Positions 8,908 through 16,356 of a stretch of 35,930 nt of DNA are shown in pieces. The position numbers were made by a program, and so were the translations under genes. Origin of the DNA: an uncultured Rhodospirillaceae bacterium. Lineage in GTDB: Bacteria; Pseudomonadota; Alphaproteobacteria; UBA8366; GCA-2717185. Each line of letters starts with the position of its first letter. Positions within the stretch are counted from its first letter, which is position 1. Under the pieces are notes generated by a model. The model was given only the letters and a program-made list of their open reading frames with translations. It was not told the origin of the DNA and made no database searches. The stretch is taken from the NCBI GenBank assembly GCA_913044215.1, contig CAJWOT010000009.1, forward strand, positions 1-35,930, given 5' to 3'.

Positions 8908-8931
8908 ACAAAATCACACCTATTAAATTAG

Positions 8932-8941
8932 GTATTAATAC
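8932..8941. promoter_or_regulatory. AT-rich palindrome GTATTAATAC before the XRE gene
   Basis: A perfect 10-base palindrome is set in an AT-rich stretch with two TATTAA copies (8921-8926 and 8933-8938), any of which could serve as a -10 element. It lies 15 bases before the GTG at 8956. It may be part of the promoter or an autoregulatory site for the XRE regulator. Confidence 0.35.
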
Positions 8942-8955
8942 TAATTCGTCAGTGT

Positions 8956-9705
8956 GTGGGCGTCGCAACAGTGCTGCCGGGTGGAACCGCTCCTTTGATT
9001 ACCTCGTCGCAAATTCGCGCCGCCCGGGCGATCATCAACGCCAAACAGAGCGAGCTGGCGAAGGCTGCCGGCATTTCCCTGGCAACCCTGAACAACATCG
9101 AACGGGGCGTCGGCGATCCCCGCACCAGCACGCTGGACGCCATCGAGCGGGCGCTGCAGCGGGCGGGGGTCGACATCGCCGGCGACCCGACGCATGAGAC
9201 GGTCACGTTACGCCGGGTAGAGCGCCCACAGGCGTTCGATACCTTCCTCGCCAGTCAACGGGTGCTCGAGGCGCTTGGGCCGGATTCGCTGCTCAAGCCG
9301 CAAACCGTCCTGCTTTTCGCGCGCTGGAACCGCAGCCAGGAAGACGAACGGCCGCGGATCTGCCTGCTCGTCGAGGGGCAGGTGCGGGCGGTGCTGTTCG
9401 ACCGGGTCGATTTCAATCTTGGCGGCGGCGCACGGGTCGCCGAGGTGGCAGGGGTCATGCTGGCGGCTTTCGCCTTTCACCGGCCCCGACTGCGCTATCT
9501 CGATCAGGTGTTGGAGGACACGACGTCCGCGGAAGCCGACGAGGCGGTCGACCGGTTGAAATCCCTTCAGAGCCTGCCGCTGGACCACCCTGGGTCGTTC
9601 ATCGATGTTTTTGGGTCCTGGGACGACTGCCTGTCCCGCTATGGCGAACGTCCGGGCCATCCGCTCGCCGATCTCGCCGGGTTGTTCGTGGCGGAAATCG
9701 CCTAG
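8956..9705 (+). CDS. XRE-family transcriptional regulator with an uncharacterised C-terminal domain
   Basis: This 249-residue protein has a clear Cro/C1-type helix-turn-helix at about residues 18-72 (QIRAARAIINAKQSELAKAA, then ISLATLNNIERG, then STLDAIERALQRAGVDI). The remaining 175 residues, from about 80, do not resemble any domain I recognise. They carry an acidic/hydrophobic pattern without membrane segments. The longest frame starts at GTG 8956; TTG 8995, after a GGTGGA, would begin directly before the HTH as many XRE proteins do, so the start is uncertain. The gene faces the MetE-like gene tail to tail with 9 bases between. The palindromes at 8893 and 8932 suggest autoregulation. It opens the accessory block between ratA and cinA and could control it. 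Confidence 0.8.
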   Translation: MGVATVLPGGTAPLITSSQIRAARAIINAKQSELAKAAGISLATLNNIERGVGDPRTSTLDAIERALQRAGVDIAGDPTHETVTLRRVERPQAFDTFLASQRVLEALGPDSLLKPQTVLLFARWNRSQEDERPRICLLVEGQVRAVLFDRVDFNLGGGARVAEVAGVMLAAFAFHRPRLRYLDQVLEDTTSAEADEAVDRLKSLQSLPLDHPGSFIDVFGSWDDCLSRYGERPGHPLADLAGLFVAEIA

Positions 9706-9714
9706 AGGCCAATT

Positions 9715-10767
9715 TTAAAAGCCAAGTTCGTGCCGCACGATTTTCGTGCCGGCGACCATCGCCTGCAGCTTCTTTCGCGCCAGCCACCGCGGGATCGCGG
9801 AAAACCCGCAATCGGCGGTGACGTACAGGGATTCGGGCGGCACATGGTCCAATACGGTCCGGATACGCTCCGCAACCTCATCCGGGGTTTCCACGTGAAA
9901 GGATTTCACGTCGATGACCCCGGCTGCCACGGTATGACGCGCCGATAATGCGGGCAGGAACGCCAAATCCGCCATCTCACGGTTGGCAAACTCCAAAAGC
10001 AGCAGATCGCAGTCGAGATCGGCCATCGCCGGCATCAACCGACCGAAATCGCGCCGGACGAAGGGCCGGCTGGCATTGTTGCCGAAACAGACATGGACGG
10101 CCGTGGTGCCGCTCGCCGTGGCCAGTGTCCGGTTGATCGCCGCTGCGCCTGCCGCCATCGAAACGCCAGGCGGTGGGTTGGCGAAACCTGGCTCGTCGAG
10201 TTGCATGATATCCGCGCCGGCCTGCCCTAAGGCGGCGAGCTCTGCACCGATGATGTCGGAAAGATCGGAGAGCAGGCCCTCGATCCCCGTCTCGCCATAG
10301 GCCAGGTTCGGGTCGATGTTGTTGGCGAAGGTGAGCGGCCCGGGCAGGGCCATCTTCAGGCGGTGCCCCGGCGCGATGCGCTGCAGCGCCTTGAATTCGG
10401 CCGCCAGCCCAAGACCGTCTGGCGCCGTAACCCGCTTTTCGGCCTTGAAAGAGGGGGCCATGTCGTAGCCGGGCACGCCGAGACGGCGTCCGTGTGGTAC
10501 CCGTTCAATACCGCGCAGCCGGTCGTACATCTCATAGACGAACCGTTGCCGGCGCAGCTCGCCATCGGACAGGATATCGACACCGGCATCGATTTGATCG
10601 GCAACGACCACGCGGGTCGCATCTTCAAAGGCTTCTTCGATGTCGTCCGATCCGGCGCTCCCGTCGCGGATGGCTTTGCGAAATGGGAACATCCAGCCTG
10701 GCGTTGCGTAACTGCCGACCCCCATTGTGGCCAGCGCGGGCAGGTCCGCGGGTGATAGTTCGCGCAT
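9715..10767 (-). CDS. MetE-like (cobalamin-independent methionine synthase C-terminal domain) methyltransferase
   Basis: The 350-residue protein corresponds to the catalytic C-terminal half of MetE alone (UROD/MetE-like barrel), not to full-length MetE of about 750 residues. Zinc-site residues can be placed: H225 and C227 in VHVCFGNN, a probable Glu at E259 in LLLLEFANRE, and C320 in TADCGFSAIPRW. Other family features are LSDGELRRQRFV near residue 70 and IMQLDEPGFANPP. Such stand-alone proteins are annotated as methionine synthase II or as methyltransferases of unknown substrate; some act on unusual methyl donors. The gene is divergent from the VOC gene across 79 bases and convergent with the XRE gene. 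Methionine synthesis is possible but not shown by the context. Confidence 0.8.
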   Translation of the reverse strand: MRELSPADLPALATMGVGSYATPGWMFPFRKAIRDGSAGSDDIEEAFEDATRVVVADQIDAGVDILSDGELRRQRFVYEMYDRLRGIERVPHGRRLGVPGYDMAPSFKAEKRVTAPDGLGLAAEFKALQRIAPGHRLKMALPGPLTFANNIDPNLAYGETGIEGLLSDLSDIIGAELAALGQAGADIMQLDEPGFANPPPGVSMAAGAAAINRTLATASGTTAVHVCFGNNASRPFVRRDFGRLMPAMADLDCDLLLLEFANREMADLAFLPALSARHTVAAGVIDVKSFHVETPDEVAERIRTVLDHVPPESLYVTADCGFSAIPRWLARKKLQAMVAGTKIVRHELGF

Positions 10768-10846
10768 GGAGTCGTTATCCCAAATCCGATTGGCGTATTA
10801 TGTTCGCCAAATCGAGTCTTTCACAACCCAATCGGGAGGGAACGGA

Positions 10847-11383
10847 ATGAGCCGTTTGTTTGGCGAGATGCGCCAGATCGGCATTGTCGTGCGCGATATC
10901 GAGGCTGCGATGCAGCATTGGGTGGCGGTTTGCGGAGTCGGGCCTTGGTTCTACGCCGACAAGCTGCCGGTGACCGCTTTCACCTATCGCGATGAGGTAT
11001 TCGACGATATTCACATCTCGGTCGCCTTGGCCAACTCCGGCGATGTCCAGCTTGAGCTGATCCAACAACGCTGCGACACGCCAAGCATGTATCGCGATTT
11101 TCTCGGTGCCGGCCATGAGGGCATGCAGCATTGGTCGAGCTGGCCGGAAGATTACGAAGAGCGGCTGGAATATGCCCTGTCCAACGGGTATTCCGTGGGG
11201 CAGGCTGGCGACAGTCCGCGCGGCCGGTTTGTCTATCTTTGGAACGAGGGACACCCGGGCACGGTCATCGAGATGGCCCATATGACACCGACGCGCAAAG
11301 CGATTTTCGACGTGATCCGCCATGCGGCGGCCGGATGGGACGGTGCGGACCCGATCCGCCGAACCTGGCCAACGGGCGAATAG
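10847..11383 (+). CDS. VOC-superfamily (glyoxalase/dioxygenase-like) protein
   Basis: The 178-residue protein has the paired beta-alpha-beta-beta-beta layout of the vicinal-oxygen-chelate fold. The first module begins at MRQIGIVVRDIEAAMQHW and contains VQLELIQ; the second begins at GMQHWSSWPED and ends at HPGTVIEMAHM. Likely metal positions are Gln10 (in place of the more usual His), the Glu in LELIQ, the His in GMQHW and the Glu in VIEMA; Gln in the first position is known in other family members. The substrate cannot be read from the sequence. The ATG at 10847 follows GGGAGGG. It is divergent from the MetE-like gene, and its stop lies 3 bases from the end of the convergent TauD gene. Confidence 0.85.
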   Translation: MSRLFGEMRQIGIVVRDIEAAMQHWVAVCGVGPWFYADKLPVTAFTYRDEVFDDIHISVALANSGDVQLELIQQRCDTPSMYRDFLGAGHEGMQHWSSWPEDYEERLEYALSNGYSVGQAGDSPRGRFVYLWNEGHPGTVIEMAHMTPTRKAIFDVIRHAAAGWDGADPIRRTWPTGE

Positions 11384-11386
11384 CGG

Positions 11387-12460
11387 CTAGATCGGGTCGA
11401 GCGGCGCCTTGAATTCGGTGTCTTTGCAGACGATGCCGCCGCGGTCGCCGATTTCGATGCTGCCATAACGTTCCGCATAGGCGGGGGGGAGCGGCCGCCC
11501 GTTCGGCGGGCAGATCCAGAGGCGAAGCAGGTAGCGCCGCTTTTCCGGATCATCCCAGTCCCGGTAGTCGTGCCGGCCGTGTAGCATCGTGTGGTTGTCG
11601 AGCAATTGGATATCGCCTTCCTTGAAGGGGACAGCGATATGGTTCGACGGATCCTCGGCGATTTCCCTGATCAGATCGAAGGTTTCGAACTGCGCCTCGG
11701 TGAAGCGCGGCACCTCTGCGAAGCGTTCGACAGAGCGGACATAGACGTCCGAATGGTGGCAGTAGAGCCGGTTCCGGTACCACTGCAAAATCGGCATCAC
11801 CCACCACGGGTCTTTCCCTTCTGGTACTTCGCCGCGCCGGTCGCGATGGATCGGCCGGTATAGCTCCGGGACCAGGTCGGGCCGTTTTTCTAGCATCACA
11901 TTATGGATCGTCGCTGCCGGGACGAGCTTGCTGTCGCCGCCTTCCTTCGCGGCGCGCAGGCATAGCAAGGCGACGATGTCGACCGAGTCGGTGTGAAATT
12001 GCAGCGGGCCTCCGGCGCGGTATCCGCGTAAGTTGCCGTCATTCAGGTAGTCGTGGCCGATATCGACAACGTGGCCCAGCACATGACCTTCCGCGTTTTG
12101 AGAGCGGAGCGAGCCGAAGTGGGCGCCGATGCCAAAGAAAATCCGGGCCGACTCCTCTTTCGTGTAGTCGGCGACCGGAATCCCGCTGATCTGCGTGAAC
12201 CCGCGCCCGTCCATCACTTCGCTGCGCAGCTGTTTCAGCCGCTCCCCAAATGTCGGAAGCGGGAAGTTTCGGCTGTTGATCTTGATGATATCCAACCCGG
12301 CGTCCCGGGTCGCCCGCATCGCCTGGTCAAGCTCGTCGACCTCCGGGCCGGTAAGCTCATAGCGCCAACTTGTATCACGCGCTAAATCCTGGGATCGCCA
12401 AGCCGAAGGGGTGTCAATCGGGCCTTCGGGTATTGCGGTTTCCATTGCGGTAAGTTGCAT
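11387..12460 (-). CDS. TauD/TfdA-family Fe(II)/2-oxoglutarate dioxygenase
   Basis: The 357-residue protein belongs to the TauD/TfdA superfamily, which uses Fe(II), O2 and 2-oxoglutarate to hydroxylate a substrate. The iron site is visible: H156 and D158 in QFHTDSVD, and the distal H294 in MLHGRHDYRDW. The 2-oxoglutarate-binding Arg is expected in RRYLLRLWICPP near residue 315. It is longer than TauD (about 280 residues) and resembles the TauD-like proteins of about 350 residues related to gamma-butyrobetaine hydroxylases. It begins with ATG at 12460 and converges on the VOC gene with a 3-base gap. The substrate is unknown. It is the first of four 2-oxoglutarate dioxygenases in the window. Confidence 0.88.
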   Translation of the reverse strand: MQLTAMETAIPEGPIDTPSAWRSQDLARDTSWRYELTGPEVDELDQAMRATRDAGLDIIKINSRNFPLPTFGERLKQLRSEVMDGRGFTQISGIPVADYTKEESARIFFGIGAHFGSLRSQNAEGHVLGHVVDIGHDYLNDGNLRGYRAGGPLQFHTDSVDIVALLCLRAAKEGGDSKLVPAATIHNVMLEKRPDLVPELYRPIHRDRRGEVPEGKDPWWVMPILQWYRNRLYCHHSDVYVRSVERFAEVPRFTEAQFETFDLIREIAEDPSNHIAVPFKEGDIQLLDNHTMLHGRHDYRDWDDPEKRRYLLRLWICPPNGRPLPPAYAERYGSIEIGDRGGIVCKDTEFKAPLDPI

Positions 12461-12793
12461 TTTCCTTATCCGAAATCAGTAACGAAGCTCAAACAGCGCG
12501 CACGTTCACGCTACAATCTTCCCCTGTTATTGCAATCTCTGCAACTGCCCACCCGATAGCTTCATAGGATTGAACGCATCGTTTCCGGCAGACCGACACG
12601 TTGCGGCAACCGGTTATCGAAGGGCATGCGTCAACATATCCGATGCCCAGGCGTGCAATTTACGGGCATTGCTTAACCTCCACTTAAGAAAGTTCCTGCA
12701 AATTTGACGCGAGAACTGAATCGGCCAATTACCTTTTGAACCAGTTTGAGCTGATACTCGTAGCGTCGCGGAAAAGGAAATTTCGGTTCCACG
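12461..12793. other. 333-base intergenic region between TauD-like and response-regulator genes
   Basis: I see no credible gene here. The right half holds the CtrA-type box at 12673-12687 and a possible sigma-70-like promoter, TTGACG at 12704-12709 with a poor -10 (AATTAC, 12727-12732). The left half should contain the promoter of the minus-strand dioxygenase gene, but no convincing element was found. Confidence 0.5.
12673..12687. promoter_or_regulatory. CtrA-type box (TTAA-N7-TTAA) upstream of the response-regulator gene
   Basis: TTAAC at 12673-12677 and TTAAG at 12684-12688 place two TTAA half-sites exactly seven bases apart, the spacing of CtrA boxes. The site is 106 bases before the response-regulator ATG and just upstream of the possible -35 at 12704, a position suited to activation. 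The spacing match is seen; CtrA binding is inferred. Confidence 0.5.
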
Positions 12794-13174
12794 ATGAGAA
12801 AGAAGCAAGTCGCCATGGTTGTCGATGACAACCAGATGTTCGGAGACCTGGTCAGCAAAATGCTGATGCGGCAGGGGTGCGACACCTTTGTCTGCAACGA
12901 TTACGAGTCTGCAATCGATATGCTGAATCGGTCCAATATCGCCTTCTTCATGGTGGATATCTTCATGCCGGGCATGGGCGGTATCGAAGGGATCAAAAAA
13001 ATCAGAGACATGTCGCCTGCCACCACGATCATTGCGATGTCAGGCGGATGGGGCGGTATGTCCGCGAAGAATAGCGTGACGGCGGCGCAGAAGATCGGTG
13101 CCGACGCGTGCCTGGAGAAGCCTTTCACCGTCAAGGATGTCGAAAGCACGCTTCAGACGTTGGTAAACGCCTAG
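12794..13174 (+). CDS. Single-domain (CheY-like) response regulator
   Basis: The 126-residue protein is a receiver domain with no output domain. The acidic pocket is in VVDDNQ, the phosphoacceptor is D55 in FFMVDIFMPGMGG, the switch Ser is in IIAMSGG, and the conserved Lys is in LEKPFT. It is therefore likely a phosphorylation relay or a protein that acts by binding a partner, as DivK, CpdR and CheY do. No histidine kinase or chemotaxis gene is adjacent, so its partner is unknown. A GGWGGMS stretch after the switch Ser is glycine-rich and not typical of CheY. The upstream CtrA-type box suggests membership of the cell-cycle or motility regulon. It is convergent with cinA, 35 bases away. Confidence 0.9.
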   Translation: MRKKQVAMVVDDNQMFGDLVSKMLMRQGCDTFVCNDYESAIDMLNRSNIAFFMVDIFMPGMGGIEGIKKIRDMSPATTIIAMSGGWGGMSAKNSVTAAQKIGADACLEKPFTVKDVESTLQTLVNA

Positions 13175-13209
13175 AGAGACATCGTTCTTGAGCAAACCGG
13201 CGCTTGCGG

Positions 13210-13722
13210 TCACCCGGTTCGCTGCAATTTCGTCAACTGTTCCAAGACATCGAAAGCCCGGAGCACGGTATCTTGCCGAACCTGGCTGCGGTCGCCGTCG
13301 AACACATGCCGTTCCACGAGAGGCGTTTGGCCGAGTCGGGCGCCGCCGATGAAAACGAGGCCGACCGGTTTTTCCGCCGTACCGCCGCCAGGGCCAGCGA
13401 TCCCAGTCACCGCGACCGCGGCATCGGCTCGCGAATGGGCAAGCGCGCCCGCGGCCATTGCCGTGGCCACTTCCGCGCTGACGGCGCCATGCGTTTCGAT
13501 CAAAGACATATCGACGCCGATCGCTTCGTTTTTCGCTTCGTTGGAATAGGTTACGAAGCCGCGGTCGACCACATCGGAGGAGCCGGCGATTTCGGTCAGG
13601 CTCGCGGCGATTAGCCCGCCTGTGCACGACTCTGCGGTGGCGATCATCAGGTTTTGCACCCGATACAGGTCGAGAATGGCCGTCGCCCGTTCGGTAAGAC
13701 TCTTGGAAAGTGTCGAGGTCAC
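13210..13722 (-). CDS. cinA: CinA C-terminal-domain protein, probable nicotinamide-nucleotide amidase
   Basis: About 170 residues from GTG 13722, corresponding to the CinA C-terminal (PncC) domain alone. Enzymes of this type deamidate nicotinamide mononucleotide in pyridine-nucleotide recycling. Motifs are TAESCTGGLIAASLT near the N-terminus, FVTYSNEAKNEAIGV, then ALAHSRADAAVAVTGIAGPGGGT, then KPVGLVFIGG. The GTG overlaps the pgpA stop by four bases (GTGA), which supports this start over longer in-frame options that would run into pgpA. It is the last gene of an ispDF-pgpA-cinA operon, an arrangement common in alphaproteobacteria. Confidence 0.92.
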   Translation of the reverse strand: MTSTLSKSLTERATAILDLYRVQNLMIATAESCTGGLIAASLTEIAGSSDVVDRGFVTYSNEAKNEAIGVDMSLIETHGAVSAEVATAMAAGALAHSRADAAVAVTGIAGPGGGTAEKPVGLVFIGGARLGQTPLVERHVFDGDRSQVRQDTVLRAFDVLEQLTKLQRTG

Positions 13723-14180
13723 AGTAGAATTTCCGCAATCAGATAAAGTGCGACGGCAGCGTAGGCGCCTGCTGCTATATCGTCCAGCATCACACCGACT
13801 CCGCCCGAGAGGTTCCGATCGCACCAGCTGGCGGGCCAGGGTTTCACAATGTCGGCGATGCGAAACAACAGGAACCCGATGAGATAGAGTAACGGGTCGG
13901 GGGCTACCGGCACCAAGGTCAGCCATTGTCCGGCAACTTCGTCGATCACGATCTTACCCGGATCTTTGGCACCTGTTGCGCGCTCCATCACGCCGGAAGC
14001 CCAGATGCCGGCGGCCAGAGCGCCGCCAGCGGCGACTAGAAGTGCGACACTCCCGCCATAGCTTGCGATCGCCCAGGCAAAGGGCAGGGCGGCCAATGAC
14101 CCCCAGGTTCCTGGTGCTTTCGGCAGGCAGCCGGTTCCAAACCAGGTGGCTATCAGATGGGCCGGATGCGTCCAACGCAT
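13719..14180 (-). CDS. pgpA: Phosphatidylglycerophosphatase A
   Basis: The product is an inner-membrane phosphatase that makes phosphatidylglycerol from phosphatidylglycerophosphate. From ATG 14180 it has 153 residues, the normal length. Motifs: GTGCLPKAPGTWGSLAALP at the N-terminus, the acidic motif KIVIDEVAGQWLTL, and FLLFRIADIVKPWPASWCDR. Several hydrophobic membrane segments are evident. The open frame reaches back to 14273 but would overlap ispDF; ATG 14180 or GTG 14197 are the sensible starts, both after the ispDF stop. Its stop overlaps the cinA GTG by four bases. Confidence 0.92.
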   Translation of the reverse strand: MRWTHPAHLIATWFGTGCLPKAPGTWGSLAALPFAWAIASYGGSVALLVAAGGALAAGIWASGVMERATGAKDPGKIVIDEVAGQWLTLVPVAPDPLLYLIGFLLFRIADIVKPWPASWCDRNLSGGVGVMLDDIAAGAYAAVALYLIAEILL

Positions 14181-14202
14181 GGGGCGATGGTCGGACACGG
14201 TC

Positions 14203-15366
14203 TCAGGCGAACAGGACGGTGGCGGCGGCTTGCGCGGCGATCCCCTCGCGGCGGCCGAGAAAACCCAACCCATCCGTCGTCGTCGCCTTGACGCTGATGC
14301 GATCGGTCTCGACGCACAGGATGTCGGCGAGCCGCGATCGCATGGCTTCCCGGTGCGGCCCGACCTTGGGCGCCTCGCAGATCAGCGTTAGGTCGACATG
14401 CCGGATCGTGCCGCCCTTACCCCGGACAAGGTCGACGGCGTGGGAGAGAAAGACGGCGGAATCGACGCCGCGCCACTGCGGATCGCTGGGGGGGAAGTGA
14501 CTGCCAATATCCCCGGCGCCGATCGTGCCGAGCAGCGCATCGGTCAAAGCATGCAACCCGACATCCGAGTCGGAGTGGCCCGCGAGGCCGCGATCGTGGG
14601 GCAACGCGACGCCGCAGAGCATTACATGGTCGCCTTCCTCGAAGGGATGAACATCGAAGCCGGTCGCCGTACGGATATCTGCGGCACCAAGCAATCGCTC
14701 GCCGTGAGCAAAGTCTTCTGCTGTCGTCACTTTGATGTTCTCCGCGTTCCCCAGGGTCAAGGTGACCGGTAATCCCGCCGCTTCGGCGACGGCGGCATCG
14801 TCGGTGTGGTCTTGTCCCGCTTCCTGGCGGTGGGCTTGAAGGATGGCGGTGTAGCGAAAGCCTTGCGGTGTTTGCGCGCGCCAGAGATTTGTCCGGTCAA
14901 CCGTTGCGCCGACCTGTCCGGAACCATCGGCGCGTTTTAACGTATCAGCAACCGGTATGGCGGCGAGGGCGGCGGGGGCTTCTTCGCTTAAGGATTCGAT
15001 GACGCGGCTAATCGTTTCGAAATCGACGAACGGGCGGGCCGCGTCGTGAATGAGAATGTTGGTCGGCGTGCTCGCCTCCAGCGCTTCGATACCGTTGCGG
15101 CAGGAATCCTGACGTGTCGCACCGCCATGCACGGGCGGCGGCAGGCTCAACCCCTCTACCGCGTTTTCGTAGAGGGCGTGATCGTCCGGATGGATTACGA
15201 CGCGCACCTGATCGATTTTCGGATGGTTGGCAAAGCGCAGCACCGTATGGCGCAGCATCGGAATGCCTGCGAGTGTCTGGTATTGTTTCGGCAGGCCGCC
15301 GCCGGCCCGGACGCCGCGCCCTCCGGCGACGATCAGCGCAACCGTTTCCGTCATCCGTTCTCTCAC
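14203..15366 (-). CDS. ispDF: Bifunctional IspD/IspF isoprenoid enzyme
   Basis: This 387-residue fusion carries out two steps of the MEP pathway. The N-terminal IspD part (about residues 1-230) makes CDP-methylerythritol; it shows ALIVAGGRGVRAGGGLPKQY and ILIHDAARPFVD. The C-terminal IspF part (about 232-387) is methylerythritol cyclodiphosphate synthase; it shows TGFDVHPFEEGDHVMLCG, GLAGHSDSDVGLHALTDALL and ATTTDGLGFLGRREGIAAQA. IspDF fusions are established in alpha- and epsilonproteobacteria. An internal ATG four codons in (15354) is an equally plausible start. It leads the ispDF-pgpA-cinA operon and is divergent from the CcsA-like gene. Confidence 0.96.
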   Translation of the reverse strand: MRERMTETVALIVAGGRGVRAGGGLPKQYQTLAGIPMLRHTVLRFANHPKIDQVRVVIHPDDHALYENAVEGLSLPPPVHGGATRQDSCRNGIEALEASTPTNILIHDAARPFVDFETISRVIESLSEEAPAALAAIPVADTLKRADGSGQVGATVDRTNLWRAQTPQGFRYTAILQAHRQEAGQDHTDDAAVAEAAGLPVTLTLGNAENIKVTTAEDFAHGERLLGAADIRTATGFDVHPFEEGDHVMLCGVALPHDRGLAGHSDSDVGLHALTDALLGTIGAGDIGSHFPPSDPQWRGVDSAVFLSHAVDLVRGKGGTIRHVDLTLICEAPKVGPHREAMRSRLADILCVETDRISVKATTTDGLGFLGRREGIAAQAAATVLFA

Positions 15367-15473
15367 CTTGCCGCGTCACCCGCATTCCGGTCAGCAACGG
15401 TCATAAGCGCCCGGCGCCACCGGCGCAACCGCAAGCATGGCGGGCGCCAGTGGATTGAGATATAAGCGCGGGC

Positions 15474-16274
15474 ATGGAGAACGCGACGCTTTATAGCCTT
15501 TCGACGCTGCTGTCGCTGGTCCCGGCGGCTTGCGTCGCTTTTCGACGCGGTCCTGCGCGTGACACTGTCTTTTGGTTGGTGTCGGCGGTTGCTGTCGCGG
15601 GGCCTCTTGCTTGGAGCATCGTGTTGCTGTCAGGCGCGTGGCGGACTGGCTTGTCCACGTCCCTGTGGGTGACCATTGCCGCCGTTATGGTCCTGTACGG
15701 CGTGCTGGCGGCAATGACGCGAGAGGTCTGGCGCCTTGCGCCATTGCTTCTGCCCTATTTGATCCTGCTCGGAATTGTCGCCGCCATTTGGGGGCAAGCG
15801 CCCGAGCGGCCCTTGGCAGCGCAGGCACCGCTTGCCTGGATCGAGGCGCATATTTTGTTTTCGGTGTTGACCTACGGCGTTCTCACGCTCGCCGCGGTCG
15901 CCGGTGTCGCAGTTTTTCTGCAGGAACGGGCGATGAAGAACCGTCGACCGACGCGGGTGACCGCCTTGCTGCCCTCTGTCGCCGCGGCTGAAAACATGCA
16001 GGTCCGACTTCTTATTGCGACGGAAATCGTTCTGGGGCTGGGATTGGCGACGGGGATGGCCTCGCAGTACCTGGAGACCGGGACGTTGCTCGAGATCTCG
16101 CATAAGACATTGTTGTCGATTGTTGCCTTTTTGGTGATTGGAGCGCTGCTGATAATCCACTTCCGGACCGGCATGCGCGGTCGGCGTGCATCGCGATACA
16201 TTCTGATCGCCTACCTGATGGTTACCTTGGGGTATCCGGGTGTGAAATTCGTAACCGATGTCGTGATCGGCTAG
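15474..16274 (+). CDS. CcsA/YpjD-like membrane protein (cytochrome c assembly family)
   Basis: The 266-residue protein is mostly hydrophobic, with about eight membrane segments. It resembles the YpjD/HemX branch of the CcsA family. Supporting features are AHILFSVLTYGVLTLAAVAGVAVFLQE in the fourth-fifth segment and EISHKTLLSIVAF, then GMRGRRASRYIL in the last third; the two His are candidate heme ligands. The WGxW motif of true heme-handling CcsA/CcmC proteins is not seen. YpjD-type genes usually sit beside ffh or hemA; here it lies between ispDF and dusB, so the context gives no clear role. Many annotators call it an inner-membrane protein of the cytochrome c assembly family. A weak start region makes ATG 15474 likely but not certain. 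Confidence 0.8.
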   Translation: MENATLYSLSTLLSLVPAACVAFRRGPARDTVFWLVSAVAVAGPLAWSIVLLSGAWRTGLSTSLWVTIAAVMVLYGVLAAMTREVWRLAPLLLPYLILLGIVAAIWGQAPERPLAAQAPLAWIEAHILFSVLTYGVLTLAAVAGVAVFLQERAMKNRRPTRVTALLPSVAAAENMQVRLLIATEIVLGLGLATGMASQYLETGTLLEISHKTLLSIVAFLVIGALLIIHFRTGMRGRRASRYILIAYLMVTLGYPGVKFVTDVVIG

Positions 16275-16292
16275 CGGCCGCGCACAACACTG

Positions 16293-16320
16293 TTGCTTCG
16301 CGCTGAAACGGTGCTATTAT
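16293..16320 (+). promoter_or_regulatory. Sigma-70-like promoter of the dusB-ntrBC operon
   Basis: TTGCTT (16293-16298) and TATTAT (16315-16320) are separated by 16 bases. Transcription would start near 16327, inside the NtrC-like box that follows. This is a prediction from the sequence. Confidence 0.5.
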
Positions 16321-16336
16321 GCATAAAATTAGTGCA
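16320..16336. promoter_or_regulatory. NtrC-like binding site overlapping the dusB-ntrBC start point
   Basis: Reading TGCATA-N5-AGTGCA, this 17-base inverted repeat has the arm sequences and spacing of the NtrC consensus TGCACC-N5-GGTGCA, with the outer TGCA arms intact and central positions changed. It begins at the last base of the predicted -10 element. NtrC bound here would hinder sigma-70 polymerase, matching the known autorepression of ntrBC operons. The resemblance is seen; the function is inferred. Confidence 0.5.
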
Positions 16337-16356
16337 TCAGAATAATTGATTAATAA

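Noticed and set aside
8921-8938. TTAA-N8-TTAA before the XRE gene as a CtrA box
   Set aside because: The spacer is eight, not seven, bases; CtrA sites need seven.
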